NCBI GenBank assembly: GCA_905221605.1
Contig: CAJNDS010000258.1
Coordinates: 1 to 62,000 of the forward strand
Reading direction: 5' to 3'
DNA length: 62,000 bases
Source of the DNA: Symbiodinium natans
Lineage: Eukaryota > Sar > Dinophyceae > Suessiales > Symbiodiniaceae
In this document: positions 1 through 10,306 of the stretch, one piece after another
How positions within the stretch are numbered: position 1 is the stretch's first letter
Layout of the letters: each line of letters starts with the position of its first letter
Notes under the pieces: generated by a model
Seen by the model: only the letters and a program-made list of their open reading frames with translations
Database searches by the model: none
What the model was told of the DNA's origin: nothing
Position numbers and translations under genes: made by a program

Positions 1-1023
1 TGTTGTCGTCGTCGTCGTCGTGCGTCGCGCGTCGCGCGTCGTGGGTCGTGCGTCTTGCGACGTGCGTCGTGCGTCGGGCGTCGGGCGTCTTTCGTCGGGC
101 GTCGGGCGTCGGGCGTCGGGCGTCGGCGTCGGGTGTCGTCGTCGTCGTCGTCGGGCGTCGTCGTCGTCGTCGTGCGTCGTGCTTCGGGCGTCGTACGTCT
201 CGCGCGTCGTGCGTCGTGCGCGGCGTCGTCGTCGTCGTGCGAAGTCGTCGTCGCGTGTCGTCGTGGTGACGCGTCGTCGTCGTCGTCGTGCGCGTCGTCG
301 TGGGCGTCGTCGGCGTCGTCGCGCATCGTCGTCGTTGTCTTACGTCGTGCGTTGTACGTTTACTCTATAAAATACGCTACACGTCGGAGTGCTCCATCCG
401 TAAAATTTTACGGAAATTTCTGGTTCTGAGTAGCCCGAAACTTCGGTCTCTAAATTTCCGGAAAATTTACTTCATCATTTTCTTAAATTTTCAGAAAGTT
501 TATACGCCCAGAATTTTCAGGAAATTTACGTTAACCGCTGATACTGTAAGTTTCATCTTAGGGGCGAGCGACATCTACGTCTAAAAGCACTCATTATAGA
601 TGCTCGAGGATTTCAAAAATCCACGAAGATCGTGCAGAACAGAATGAAATTTAGGAAATGGATGAATCCTTCTTATCTTGGATGCCCGTATCTATGAAAC
701 AGAGCGTATATCATGATCAACTCATCTTTACGCAATATAGCCGATCTTCTTATCTTGGATGCCCGTGCTTTGGCTATATGAAACAAAATATCTATCATGG
801 TCAAGCAAGCTCTACGTAGCATAACACATAGAGAACGGACGCGGTCTTCTTCTACTTCTTATATTGGAAGTTTTGTTGATGGATATCCGTGTTCCTGTTG
901 TATGAAACCGAGCGTTTGTCATGGTCAAGCAGGCTCTATGCAGCAAAGCACGTGTCGTCGTGCGTCGTGCGCCGTCGTCGTCGTCTTGCGCGCCGCTGCT
1001 GGAAGCAGCGGGTCAACTCTAGT
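1..1023. repeat. Left arm of a large inverted repeat
   Basis: This arm is the reverse complement of 1239-2285: position 1023 pairs with 1239, and both arms contain the same reading frame (797 onward on plus, 1465 downward on minus). It starts before the window. Its outer 360 bp are (GTC)n-type low-complexity DNA and its inner part is AT-rich unique DNA. The arms differ by scattered substitutions, for example in the 800-910 segment, and by about 24 bp present near 1890-1915 but absent from the left arm near 370. The long Arg/Ser/Val ORFs across it are codon artefacts of the trinucleotide repeat. Confidence 0.93.
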
Positions 1024-1238
1024 ATTTCAAATTTTCCCAATTTTTGTCGACCTTCAAAATATTGATTTCCAATATTCTTTGAAAAATTCTATTTTATATT
1101 CTGAAGATATGAGAATTTCTCCATTTTATTAATTTTCCTCAACCAAATTCAAATGAATAAAATTTCGTGAAATATTTCATCATTCTTTATAGCTTCCAAA
1201 ATCTATAAAAATATAAGAAAGTATATGAATAATGAAAA
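1024..1238. other. AT-rich centre of the inverted repeat
   Basis: About 215 bp of AT-rich DNA with runs of A and T separate the two arms. The two halves are not reverse complements of each other, so this is a true spacer rather than a perfect palindrome centre. No coding potential is seen. Confidence 0.85.
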
Positions 1239-2285
1239 ACTAGAGTTGACCCGCTGCTTCCAGCAGCGGCGCGCAAGACGACGACGACGGCGCACGACGC
1301 ACGACGACACGTGCTTTGCTGCATAGAGCCTGCTTGACCATGACAAACGCTCGGTTTCATACAACAGGAACACGGGTATCCATCAACAAAACTTCCAATA
1401 TAAGAAGTAGAAGAAGACCGCATCCGTTCTCTATGTGTTATGCTACGTAGAGCTTGCTTGACCATGATAGATATTTTGTTTCATATAGCCAAAGCACGGG
1501 CATCCAAGATAAGAAGATCGGCTATATTGCGTAAAGATGAGTTGATCATGATATACGCTCTGTTTCATAGATACGGGCATCCAAGATAAGAAGGATTCAT
1601 CCATTTCCTAAATTTCATTCTGTGCTGCACGATCTTCGTGGATTTTTGAAATCCTCGAGCATCTATAATGAGTGCTTTTAGACGTAGATGTCGCTGGCCC
1701 CTAAGATGAAACTTACAGTATCAGCGGTTAACGTAAATTTCCTGAAAATTCTGGGCGTATAAATTTTCTGAAAATTTAAGAAAATGATGAAGTAAATTTT
1801 CCGGAAATTTAGAGACCGAAGTTTCGGGCTACTCAGAACCAGAAATTTCCGTAAAATTTTAGGGATGGAGCACTCCGACGTGTAGCGTACGTATAAGACT
1901 AAGTTGATCGTAACATTTTATAGAGTCGACGTACAACGCACGACGTAAGACAACGACGACGATGCGCGACGACGCCGACGACGCGCACGACGACGCGCAC
2001 GACGACGACGACGACGCGTCACCACGACGACACGCGACGACGACTTCGCACGACGACGGCGACGCCGCACACGACGCACGACGCGCGAGACGTACGACGC
2101 CCGAAGCACGACGCACGACGACGACGACGACGCCCGACGACGACGACGACACCCGACGCCGACGCCCGACGCCCGACGCCCGACGCCCGACGAAAGACGC
2201 CCGACGCCCGACGCACGACGCACGTCGCAAGACGCACGACCCACGACGCGCGACGTGCGACGCACAACGACGACGACAACACCCG
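1239..2285. repeat. Right arm of the large inverted repeat
   Basis: Reverse complement of 1-1023, with a roughly 24-bp extra segment near 1890-1915 and scattered single-base differences. The low-complexity part begins near 1935 as (GAC)n-type DNA and continues past the point where the partner arm leaves the window. Confidence 0.93.
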
Positions 2286-2294
2286 ACGACGACC

Positions 2295-2331
<37 letters not shown>

Positions 2332-2457
2332 ACGACGAACGACGCACGACGCACGACGCACGACCCACGACGCACGACGCACGACGCACGGCGGACGACG
2401 CACGACGGACGACGCACGACGCACGACGCACGACGCACGACGCACGACGCACGACGC

Positions 2458-2550
<93 letters not shown>
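1935..2550. repeat. (GAC)n / CGACGCA low-complexity tract
   Basis: The tract mixes perfect GAC trinucleotide runs (2297-2330, 2458-2502 and 2505-2550) with seven- and ten-base units of the CGACGCA and CGACGCC kind. It translates to long Asp/Arg/Thr, Val/Val and Arg/Ser frames on both strands that are not credible proteins. Confidence 0.95.
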
Positions 2551-2700
2551 CTGGTAATGCCAGGTAATGCGCTTTGTAATGCCATAAAACAAAGCACGCT
2601 CGTAATATCCTGGTAATGCCAGGTGATGCGCTCATCTCGGAAGTGAAGTAAAAGTCCTGTTTAATATTTTAGCTTTGTAATGCCACAAAACAAAGCACGA
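2548..2700. repeat. Short direct repeats with GGTAATGCC palindromes
   Basis: Two related units recur. CCTGGTAATGCCAGG appears near 2551 and 2610, and CTTTGTAATGCCA...ACAAAGCACG near 2571 and 2673. CTGGTAATGCCAG is nearly self-complementary, and CTTTGT/ACAAAG flanks the second unit as an inverted pair. The block sits directly at the end of the GAC tract. Confidence 0.75.
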
Positions 2701-2819
2701 TTGAAAACAATGAAAGCATGCAATGAAAGCATGCAGCAACATGGCAAATGATCAACACCTGAACTCAACGGTTCAAGCGGTCAACAATGCTTCGACATTT
2801 TCGGCCACCCAGCACCCTA

Positions 2820-3230
2820 AATTTTCCGGAAATTTAGGGAGCTGGGCCGTGGCTTCTGAACATGATCAGGCTGCATCCGTTTCCTAAATTTCCTGAAAAT
2901 TTTGGGTGTGTAAATTTTCGGAAAATTTAGGAAAGCGATGAAGCAAATTTTCCGGAAATTTAGGGACCGAGGCTTCGGGCTACCCGGAACCAGAAATTTT
3001 CCAGAAATTTAGGGGAGCGAATCCGGCTTGCGGCCGTCGAAGAGGCCCAGCCTTTCAAAGGGCACAGCCCAAGCCCCAAAATTTCCCGGAAATTTTGGGT
3101 CCCGGGTAGGCCAAAGCGGCTTGCTCGCCGGGGTCCAGAAATTTCCGGAAAATTTTGGGGCTGGGGCACTCCGAGGCGTGACGCACCGCATAGGGCTGGT
3201 TTGACCGTAGCGTTTTACAGAGTAGATAAA
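2820..3230. repeat. Diverged copy of the inverted-repeat inner arm with CCGG palindromes
   Basis: The order of blocks matches 1720-1930: a CCTGAAAATT box, a variant TAAATTTTC box, the tract leading to 'cttcgggctac', a 'ggaaccagaaattt' box, 'gcactccga', then 'tttgaccgtagcgtttta'. A GC-richer insertion lies at about 3015-3150. At least six near-palindromes of the form AAATTTCCGGAAATTT occur near 2823, 2885, 2948, 2995, 3080 and 3132. It is in the same orientation as the right arm. Confidence 0.8.
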
Positions 3231-3784
3231 AAAATTCGAGAACCTTCCTGCCCGAGTAGTCCCCCCTAAATAGTAGTAGGAATTGAATCAGATTCTATCA
3301 GTGTTTATGATTCTATCAGTATGTATAATATCCGAGATTATTTTTATTGAAATTTGAATTGGAAAGTTCAGAACATCGAAAAAATATTGATTCTTCATTT
3401 TTTTCAATTATTTGTTTTTTGTGTACGTATGACGATACTTATGAAAATAGTTCATCTGGTAGATCTAACCAGAATTTGAAAATGCGGCTATTGTCACTAT
3501 CGTAGCTCTCCAGAGAGCCGATAACGCACCGTCGAAAGTAAGTTTCCGGAGGTCTTGGGCCTGTAGTGTATGCAAATGTTCTCTCACCTGCCATATGGCT
3601 GAAAAGCATGCCAAGCACTGTTTCTGAGGGCGGCGCTAAGCTGAACGAAGGAGGCCGAGAACCTCTAAGCCCTAAGCCAACCCCTAACCCCTACTTATGA
3701 GGGCGGCACAAGCCCGGGACCCGGAGATGTCACGAGTGCGGGGACATGAGCGCGTGGGGCACAAGGAGCAGCGGTGGCGGAGGC
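3231..3784. other. Noncoding AT-rich stretch ending in degenerate CCCTAA repeats
   Basis: No supportable gene. The first 250 bp are AT-rich. Near 3667-3698 there is a short run of CCCTAAGCC/CCCCTAA units resembling degenerate telomeric heptamers, just 3' of the DUF4386 gene. Confidence 0.7.
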
Positions 3785-4429
3785 TTATTCGCCGCGTTCT
3801 TCGCCGGCATTCCACCACTTCGACCCTTCATCTCGAGCGAAGCCTTTGGTGAAGAGCCAGATCGGCAGGATGACTTCAAATAAGCCACCTGGCACTGACA
3901 GCATGACTCCGATTGAGAAGCCAAAGATTTCTGCTATCGTGCCCACCGCAAACACTGCATATCCAACGAGACCCCAAAGGCTGAGCCAGGCAGGCAATAG
4001 CCCCGAACGCAATAGTGTGTAACAGACAGGCACGCTGCCAAAACCAAGGATGCACATAGCCATCTGGTAAGCAAAGAAGTTCGCTTTCTGCAGGACTGCA
4101 AATAATACAGCTGTCGGGTCACTCGCCACTTCTGTGAGCGCCTGCTGCGATAGCAAGCTGACGATGCCGACGATCAGCAATATCCCCTCGAAGCATCGCA
4201 CCACAACATATCCCAAAGCAACGTTCTCATCATACTCGTGCAATATGGGATACATCAGCACCCCGATGACCGCAACGCATACTGAGTTTCCAAGCATCAG
4301 GAGGGCACCAAAGGCCATCGCATGACGATCGACGCTGCCGTGGACAACAGCGGACTCAGCAATGCCGGACCCAGTCCCGTAGCATGCCATCGCAAGCAGG
4401 AACAGGGCGCCGATCAGACCATCGCGCAT
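3785..4429 (-). CDS. DUF4386-family six-helix membrane protein, bacterial type
   Basis: A 214-aa intronless ORF starting at an ATG. Six hydrophobic segments lie near residues 4-23, 38-61, 73-94, 115-140, 144-170 and 173-196. DUF4386 hallmarks are visible: a YP-x-L segment after helix 2 (60-63), R-x-x-E-G in helix 3 (78-82), the LPAWLSLWGLVG signature (145-156), and E-x-x-x-x-x-W-L-x-x-KGF at the end (185-197). Length is close to the usual size of the family. The family is known from bacteria and has no established biochemical function; the protein should sit in a membrane. Lack of introns, in a window where other genes are split into tiny exons, suggests acquisition from a bacterium or retroposition, which is inference. 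There is no bacterial operon context, and the flanks are degenerate telomeric and noncoding DNA. Confidence 0.85.
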   Translation of the reverse strand: MRDGLIGALFLLAMACYGTGSGIAESAVVHGSVDRHAMAFGALLMLGNSVCVAVIGVLMYPILHEYDENVALGYVVVRCFEGILLIVGIVSLLSQQALTEVASDPTAVLFAVLQKANFFAYQMAMCILGFGSVPVCYTLLRSGLLPAWLSLWGLVGYAVFAVGTIAEIFGFSIGVMLSVPGGLFEVILPIWLFTKGFARDEGSKWWNAGEERGE

Positions 4430-6153
4430 GTCTGTGTTCCGACAGAGCCGATCTCACACTACCACAAGTGTTGGTGTTAGTTCTCCCGCCATGGTTCTCG
4501 GAGAAAACGCTTGAGCCGACGTGCAAAATTCGACCCGAGACTCGCCACTTCAAAGTTCAAGTCACTCAAAACGGTGCCGTTTCGGTTTGTCGACCTTTTT
4601 TCCTGAGGGGGGGTCAGGGACGGGGGGGGACGCAGAGTCAGACAGGAGGACAGATGTCGAGCCTTGTGCCAACGATTTCAATGCGAGTGTCGCTTCAGTG
4701 AGATAACCTGTCACACTGTGCAGTGGGCGAATTAGCTGTTGTAGTCAGTTGTAGTCCCCAGTTCTGCGGTGAGATGTGTTGAGCATCTTGACATGAATCC
4801 AACTTTAAGTACAACCAGCCGACCGATCCACCAGGCCAACCCAACCCAAAACGCCACAACATAACAAATACAAACACCCAATCGCCCAAAAAGAACAATC
4901 AAGACAATAGGCCACCCATCGGTCCATCAAGATTCAAGTTTCTTCTTCAAGGTTATTTATTGAGGATGTGTTGAGAACTCCCATTCATGAATGCAGTCAA
5001 TTTCTTGATTTCTCGGACGCCTCTTGGCATGAAGTTGTAGCCCTCCTACTTCACTCACGCGCGTCCGGAGCCAGTCTTCATCTCGAACAACTCCGGACAT
5101 CCTGTGCAAAGGGAACTCGACAGCTCAAAACATGTCCAAGATTCTGCACTATGATGGCGAACCCAAGGGTGAACCCCAAAAGAGAAATGCATGCGTCACG
5201 CCTCCGCCCGTCCACGCTAACATCGTAATTCCGCTGTAACAGGAATGTGGTCGAAGGCCAGAGCTGGTGGGCTTCAGCCTCGTTGCACTCAAGACTGAGC
5301 TCTGCTCATGGTACCACGAGACGCAAAGACTTCTCGGCTCCCTCAAAAAAGCAGCGCGTAGCAGCCTTGGGCTCGAGCCGAGTGTAAGATCACCACCTGG
5401 ACCTTCCGCACCCAGAATGAATGGAGATGAATGGAGCCCCGGGTTGAAAACGGTTAACTCAAGACAGAGTTCTGAAGTGCAGAGTACCTGCCGATTGTAG
5501 TTCTGCCCCCATTCCCACCTGGTGTTGTGAAAAAAGGCTCTCGGCACCGTCCAGGATTTGGCGTTCTCCGCCATTTGTGTGGATCTTCAGGATGTCAACC
5601 TGGCACCACGCATAAACCTCCGCATTCAACTAGAGCTACTTGTACCTGTGCCAACTGGCTCTGAATCGGGGGGGAATGGCACACATGTATCATCTATACT
5701 CTGCACACCATCTACACCGACTCAGATCGAGATCCCAACATCCTCTCCCACCAAGGAGTCCAAACCTCACATCTCCGTGCATCACAGATCGGGAGAACTA
5801 CTCGTTTTCGACATCGAACTGAGCTGCAGGCGGCGCCACGGGATGGAGGCGGACGTGCCTGTCGCTGAGCCTGTATGGCGACAAGCCGCAAGCTCTGACA
5901 TAAGCAGCTTATAAGTTTGCAGGGTCTGGGTTGAGGGTTCATCTGATGGAGTCCGGCCTTCAGTGTTCTCTGAACCGAGCCAGGCATGGTGCAGGTCCTT
6001 AGCGGGCAGTGGCCCAATCCTTCAACAGCGCCTCTTCGGATCATTTCTTCTAGCTCCTCAGAGATTCTTCAGTGGACGTGGTTTCCGATGCCAAGGCACG
6101 ATCATGGCCTCAAAGCGATTTGCCGCAATGCTGCGACGGAAAAGAGACACGAC
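4430..6153. other. No supportable gene
   Basis: The stretch contains G-runs near 4600-4635 and several open frames on both strands without codon bias, domains or convincing paired splice sites. An intron-exon gene could hide here, but nothing can be supported by eye. Confidence 0.5.
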
Positions 6154-6272
6154 CTGCTGAGAGGAACGTTCCAAAATCGTTAAAGCACCCATCCACAAGA
6201 GGGCATTGTGCAACTCGCAAAGGGCCTGTGCCACAGGCTCGACGGCTGTTGCCCGAACTCGCCCATGAAACT
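6154..6272 (-). CDS. Probable internal exon, unidentified gene
   Basis: A 119-bp minus-strand segment opens after a GGCTGCAG acceptor and ends at a CAG|GTCGTG donor. The reading (…GRVRATAVEPVAQALCE…LLWMGALTILERSSQ) has protein-like amphipathic composition and enters in phase 1 and leaves in phase 0. It may belong with exons at 7593, 9231 and 10128 on the same strand. No family recognised. Confidence 0.4.
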
Positions 6273-7592
6273 CTGCAGCCGCCCAGAGCATGCAGTCACC
6301 TGCAGGGCTTCAAGCTCTGCGGGCCCATCTTTCGACTGACACAGCATGGACGCAAGCAGGAGCAGATCTGCTCTACACACGCTCCTACAAACCACGACCA
6401 GAACAAAGCAGACGAGCCTATGTGGGGGCCGGCCTCAGCCGTAACACTTGGGTACCCCGCCACTGAGCCCCGACTGAACACGCACAATCGTGGCGACACC
6501 ACATCCCATCAAGGCGGATTTCCCACTGAGTTCGTGATGCCATCCGATGTTTTTTGCCGTCTGGCGCCCAGCGTTGCCAGATGAAAGACGAAGCAAAAAC
6601 AGGCCCTTCTGACTCCGCAGTAAGTCCTGCGAGCTTAGGACGGAGCTTCGACCATCCGCAGCTTCCTGACATCAGCGTGGGGCCGTGCAGAAAAGAACAG
6701 CCGAAACTACAAGTGTTTTGCCTAAAACGTGTTTCTCTTGTGACTCTGTGGATGTCACAGCACAAGACCATCTCCGTCGCCCAGCCAGCCCTCCCTGTTT
6801 GCTAAGGGAAATGTGCTTGCCTCGACGACTGCGCAGACAGCCGTCTGACCTCGAATCAGCGAGTCAGCGTTTCACGTAGGATGGTGGTTCTGCAGCAAGC
6901 TGATTGTGAGACCCCCTGACTGTCTTGCACATTCGCTAAGAACAGGTGCCTGTACGATGCTACCATCAAAACAATTACGTGCACACTGGTGGCCGAAGCA
7001 TCTGGGGGAAATTAGGGGTACCTTATTGGGGACCATACTATAACGGAATCCAATTAGAGGGTCCCTTAGTTTCGTACATCCCCATCGCACTTTGACAGCA
7101 TCAAACATCAAGCGCCTCATCTTGGAAGAGCTGCAAGCAATAAGCCTGCAAGAGGAGCACTGCCAGAGGGGCCACCGAGCATCCGAAGGTAGGCAAGAGT
7201 TGTGTTGAAGGATGCTGTAGGTGTAGGAGCGAACGATTTACTGAATCTACTGCGCCTTCGACGTGGCACGGATGCGATTGGAGATGATGCCATCAGACCG
7301 GACCCTGGCAGTCAGAAACTGTACCGGGCGAACGTTCCAACGTCCAGAGCTCAGTGCAATCTTGATCCGTTCACCTAGACCGAGGAAGCTGCGAGCACCC
7401 TCTGCTATGCCACGGCTTCAGATGCAACGTTGCTGAGTTGAAGTACAGGATTCGGGAGTCTGATGTTGAGGCTCCGATTTCACTTTGCCTTTCCTGCAGA
7501 ATCCAGAAGGCTTCAAAGAGGCCTTTCAAACCAAAACAATCACAGGCGCATCTGCCTGCCAAGGTGCTTTCTGGACCCAACCCCTCGCTCAA
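6273..7592. other. Probable intron or intergenic DNA with one hairpin element
   Basis: Apart from the inverted-repeat element at 7003-7084 there is only weak coding potential, for example a minus-strand frame at 6872-7120. No domain or well-formed exon could be defined. Confidence 0.45.
7003..7084. mobile_element. MITE-like hairpin element, G-rich termini (copy 1)
   Basis: The element begins with GGGGG and ends with CCCC, and its ends can pair: GAAATTAGGGG on the left against GAAACTAAGGG read from the right. The centre holds an AT-rich GGAATCCAATTAG block. It is the most degenerate member of a family also seen near 35774, 47532, 54134 and 61162. No ORF. Confidence 0.45.
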
Positions 7593-7783
7593 TTATGAGA
7601 GATAGCAGCTTCCATAAAGCACCAGTAGGTGCTGTGGCCACATGCCAGGCCTGTGAGGAAAGACATACATCCAGAACCAGTTGGCACCAGAGCTGACGTT
7701 GACAGCCTCACGATGCGCTTTGGCATGCTGGTTGATTGACCACTCTCTCACGAACAACTGCAACGCCTCTGACCGATCAGCGC
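7593..7783 (-). CDS. Probable terminal exon, unidentified gene
   Basis: The exon follows a TTTCCAG|GC acceptor, reads 63 codons in phase 1 and ends in TAA. The peptide is well mixed (…EALQLFVREWSINQHA… then …GANWFWMYVFPHRPG…), with a Trp/Tyr/Phe-rich C-terminal part. No family recognised. The exon at 6154 lies downstream of this stop, so it would belong to a following gene. Confidence 0.4.
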
Positions 7784-9230
7784 CTGGAAACCTATGTGGG
7801 TAAACAAACCCCCCTGGTGATGATTTGAGAGCACACAGTGTCAACAAGATCAGGCTGCCAACACAACGCAGAACGACGCTTAGCTGCACACTGGGAGCAT
7901 GCTGCATGAAGGCTTGATCGGTGCTTGTGCTGTGGAATCATTGGATTCAGGGTGCCTAGAGGGCATATCATGGAACACGGAAGGGTGCCTCCGCGGCACC
8001 GAGGCGATCTGCCAAACGCCACACGGGCCAGCGTGTGGTCAGCAGAGACCAGCGCGACTGCGGTTGCTGCGACCGCACCAACGCCTCCAGGAGACGGAGG
8101 CTGGGGGCTAAGGAAGGGGCTGAAGCGTTACAGTAGGGATTCTTTTTAAGCACTTTTAAGCCTTAAAGGCGACCCTCTCTACGCTTTCCGTAAGCCCTAA
8201 TGCTTAAGCCCGCCCTTCGGCCTTAGGCCCCAGAGACTTCAGCATTTGCCTTGAGTGCTGCAGTGCTTAGATCAGAAACGGGAGGTCTCAGCTTGATGTC
8301 CTGCAGACTTGATGCATCGAGGGGTATACTGATCTGTGTGGGCTGAACTCGGAGCAGTGCGAGCATCGCAAGAATTCGCCGGGCTTCGCAGGCCCCCCTA
8401 CGCCCCACTCAAGACACGAGTCACCAAAATTGTCATCCGCTTAAGAGCTTGGCAGTGCGAGCACTGCCAAGTCCGGCCTGAGAAAGCCGATCGTAGTAGC
8501 AACACTGTAACGGCACCCCCCGCAGCGCGCCTCGGCCTGCGCGAGAAGGTGTTCGGCGTCCCGCTCCGGTGGCTGACTGGGACAGAACTCAGAATACATT
8601 CACACGTTCCCCGAGTGGCATTGACACGAGTCATGATATAACGATGTGGAGGCATGCCTCCCCATCCTGAGTATGGCGGTCAACGAGTGAAGCAGGTGCG
8701 CGTAAGCCGGCCGCACCCAGTGCAACAATACCATGCGGCCTTTCAGGTGCGGCGGAAGTAAACTGGTAGTACCTGCGCAGAGGTGAAACTGCCATGAAAC
8801 GCTGATCGCATGTGCATCTTACCGCCACCCTGCTACAGATCAATACGGGCCCCTAAACCGTCCAACCTTTCCCAAGAAGCCTCTGCCCTTGCACGCGCCT
8901 GTTGCGGTGCTGTTGCCATACGGTGGTCCTCAAGCCATCTGCCAGCGCCAGCAAGGATGAGGCCACCACTTCGGGACACTGTGCTGCCTGTCCACCGGCG
9001 GTTTCCATTCTCATTGCAGGCTCCGATAGCTGTACTGGCCTCCAGCAGCAGTGTAGCACACTGGTCTGCAGAGACCTCAAAGGCAGAGAAGACGTTTGAA
9101 GCGAGATTACATAGGAGAGGCTTGCCACACACACCCTCACCAAGTCAGTGCAAGTCACACAAACCACAGCGCTGAAGATCTCAGAAACAACCGTCTGACC
9201 GAATGGATTGACTAGACTAGTATAACTTGT
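7784..9230. other. No defined gene; degenerate TTAAGCC repeats
   Basis: Around 8150-8225 there is a run of CTTAAGC/CCTTAAGG/CCTTAGGC words that look like decayed heptamers. Minus-strand frames between 8833 and 9340 are long and partly protein-like but compete with each other in different phases, so no exon could be settled. Confidence 0.4.
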
Positions 9231-9381
9231 GCTTGCCGTGTGCTGACATGAAGCATTCGAATTCGAAAACACTGCTAAACAGAGTAAGAACCGCAGCAGC
9301 AATCGCAGAGTCTCCGACCACAACGGCATTGTCGAAAGACTCAATGAATGGGGACAGCTGCGCCTCCGTTGTACAAATCTT
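9231..9381 (-). CDS. Possible exon, unidentified gene
   Basis: After an acceptor (GGCCAG|AAG) a minus-strand frame reads …TEAQLSPFIESFDNAVVVGD… and runs to a possible GC-type donor (ACACG|GCAAGC). The GCAAGC donor form is the same as the better-supported one at 49352. Boundaries are tentative and no family is recognised. Confidence 0.3.
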
Positions 9382-10127
9382 CTGGCCTAGGCCAGGCTGG
9401 GAGGCATGGCCACAGCTGCAAGAATCCTCTGCAAACAGTCCCGAAGCTTCAGCACTTCGCCTCTCCAGGTGTTCACGTATGATGTCATGGTCATGGGCTC
9501 CCATGGAAAGTTACTATGCACTCCACAGCTCAAACAATCAAACCTGACACATTACTGTCGAGGCCAGGCTCAACAAGATGTACTTTGGGCGCTGCACAGC
9601 TGATGGCTCCTACTTACATGTCTTCCAAGGGTCGCCCTGGCCAGGACAAAGAAGTGCCGAGTCATGTTACCCTGACTGGCATGGGACATAAGAAAGGTGC
9701 CGTCGTCACGAAGCCTCTCCGAGACCTGAGTGCGCTGGCGTGCTAGGCGAGGGAGTGGCGCTAGTCAAGTCTTACCGTTGCATATTCTCAGTCGATGCGA
9801 CATCAGTCCGGACAAAAACAACCATTGTGAAATTTCACCGCCGGATCACAACACCAACAACGGAATGCAAAGCTTGAAATCACAACTCATCCTGAACCGC
9901 GGCTGCCCCTAGCCCTCCTGTGATGCGGCGCTGTCCAAACCCCAAACATGAAGTGAACCCTAACAGGATTCCTCAGGAGAGAGGGGACTCGGCTCCCAAC
10001 AGCTGCCAGGATGCTAAAGAGAGGCCAGCCCGAGCGGTGCACTTCCTGGCACACTTTGGGCTCTTTGGCTTCGGGCGTGGGGGCTCATCTAAAGGATGTG
10101 CTCCCTTTTCTGGAAGGCGATACTCAC

Positions 10128-10306
10128 TTGAGCCTAGATCCTTATCATTCAGGGCATCCAGAAGGGCCCAATGATGTAGGGGGTCGACCACACTCGAGCC
10201 AAGCACATTCTTGACGCAGCCGGGGCTCCAGCTGCCCAGGACACGTTCAAGTCCCAGAACCAGTTCAACGTCTCCTTGCAGCCACATAACAAGAAACTGA
10301 GCGAAA
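10128..10306 (-). CDS. Probable internal exon, unidentified gene
   Basis: Bounded by a TTCGCGCAG acceptor and a textbook CAA|GTGAGT donor. It encodes about 59 residues (…FLVMWLQGDVELVLGLERV…HHWALLDALNDKD…) with no stop. This is one of the better-formed exons in the first 12 kb. It lies upstream of 9231 on the same strand. No family recognised. Confidence 0.45.

Noticed and set aside
1-2600. Many long ORFs (up to 258 codons) rich in Arg, Ser, Val, Asp or Thr on both strands
   Set aside because: They are frame readings of (GTC)n/(GAC)n repeats and appear in several frames at once.
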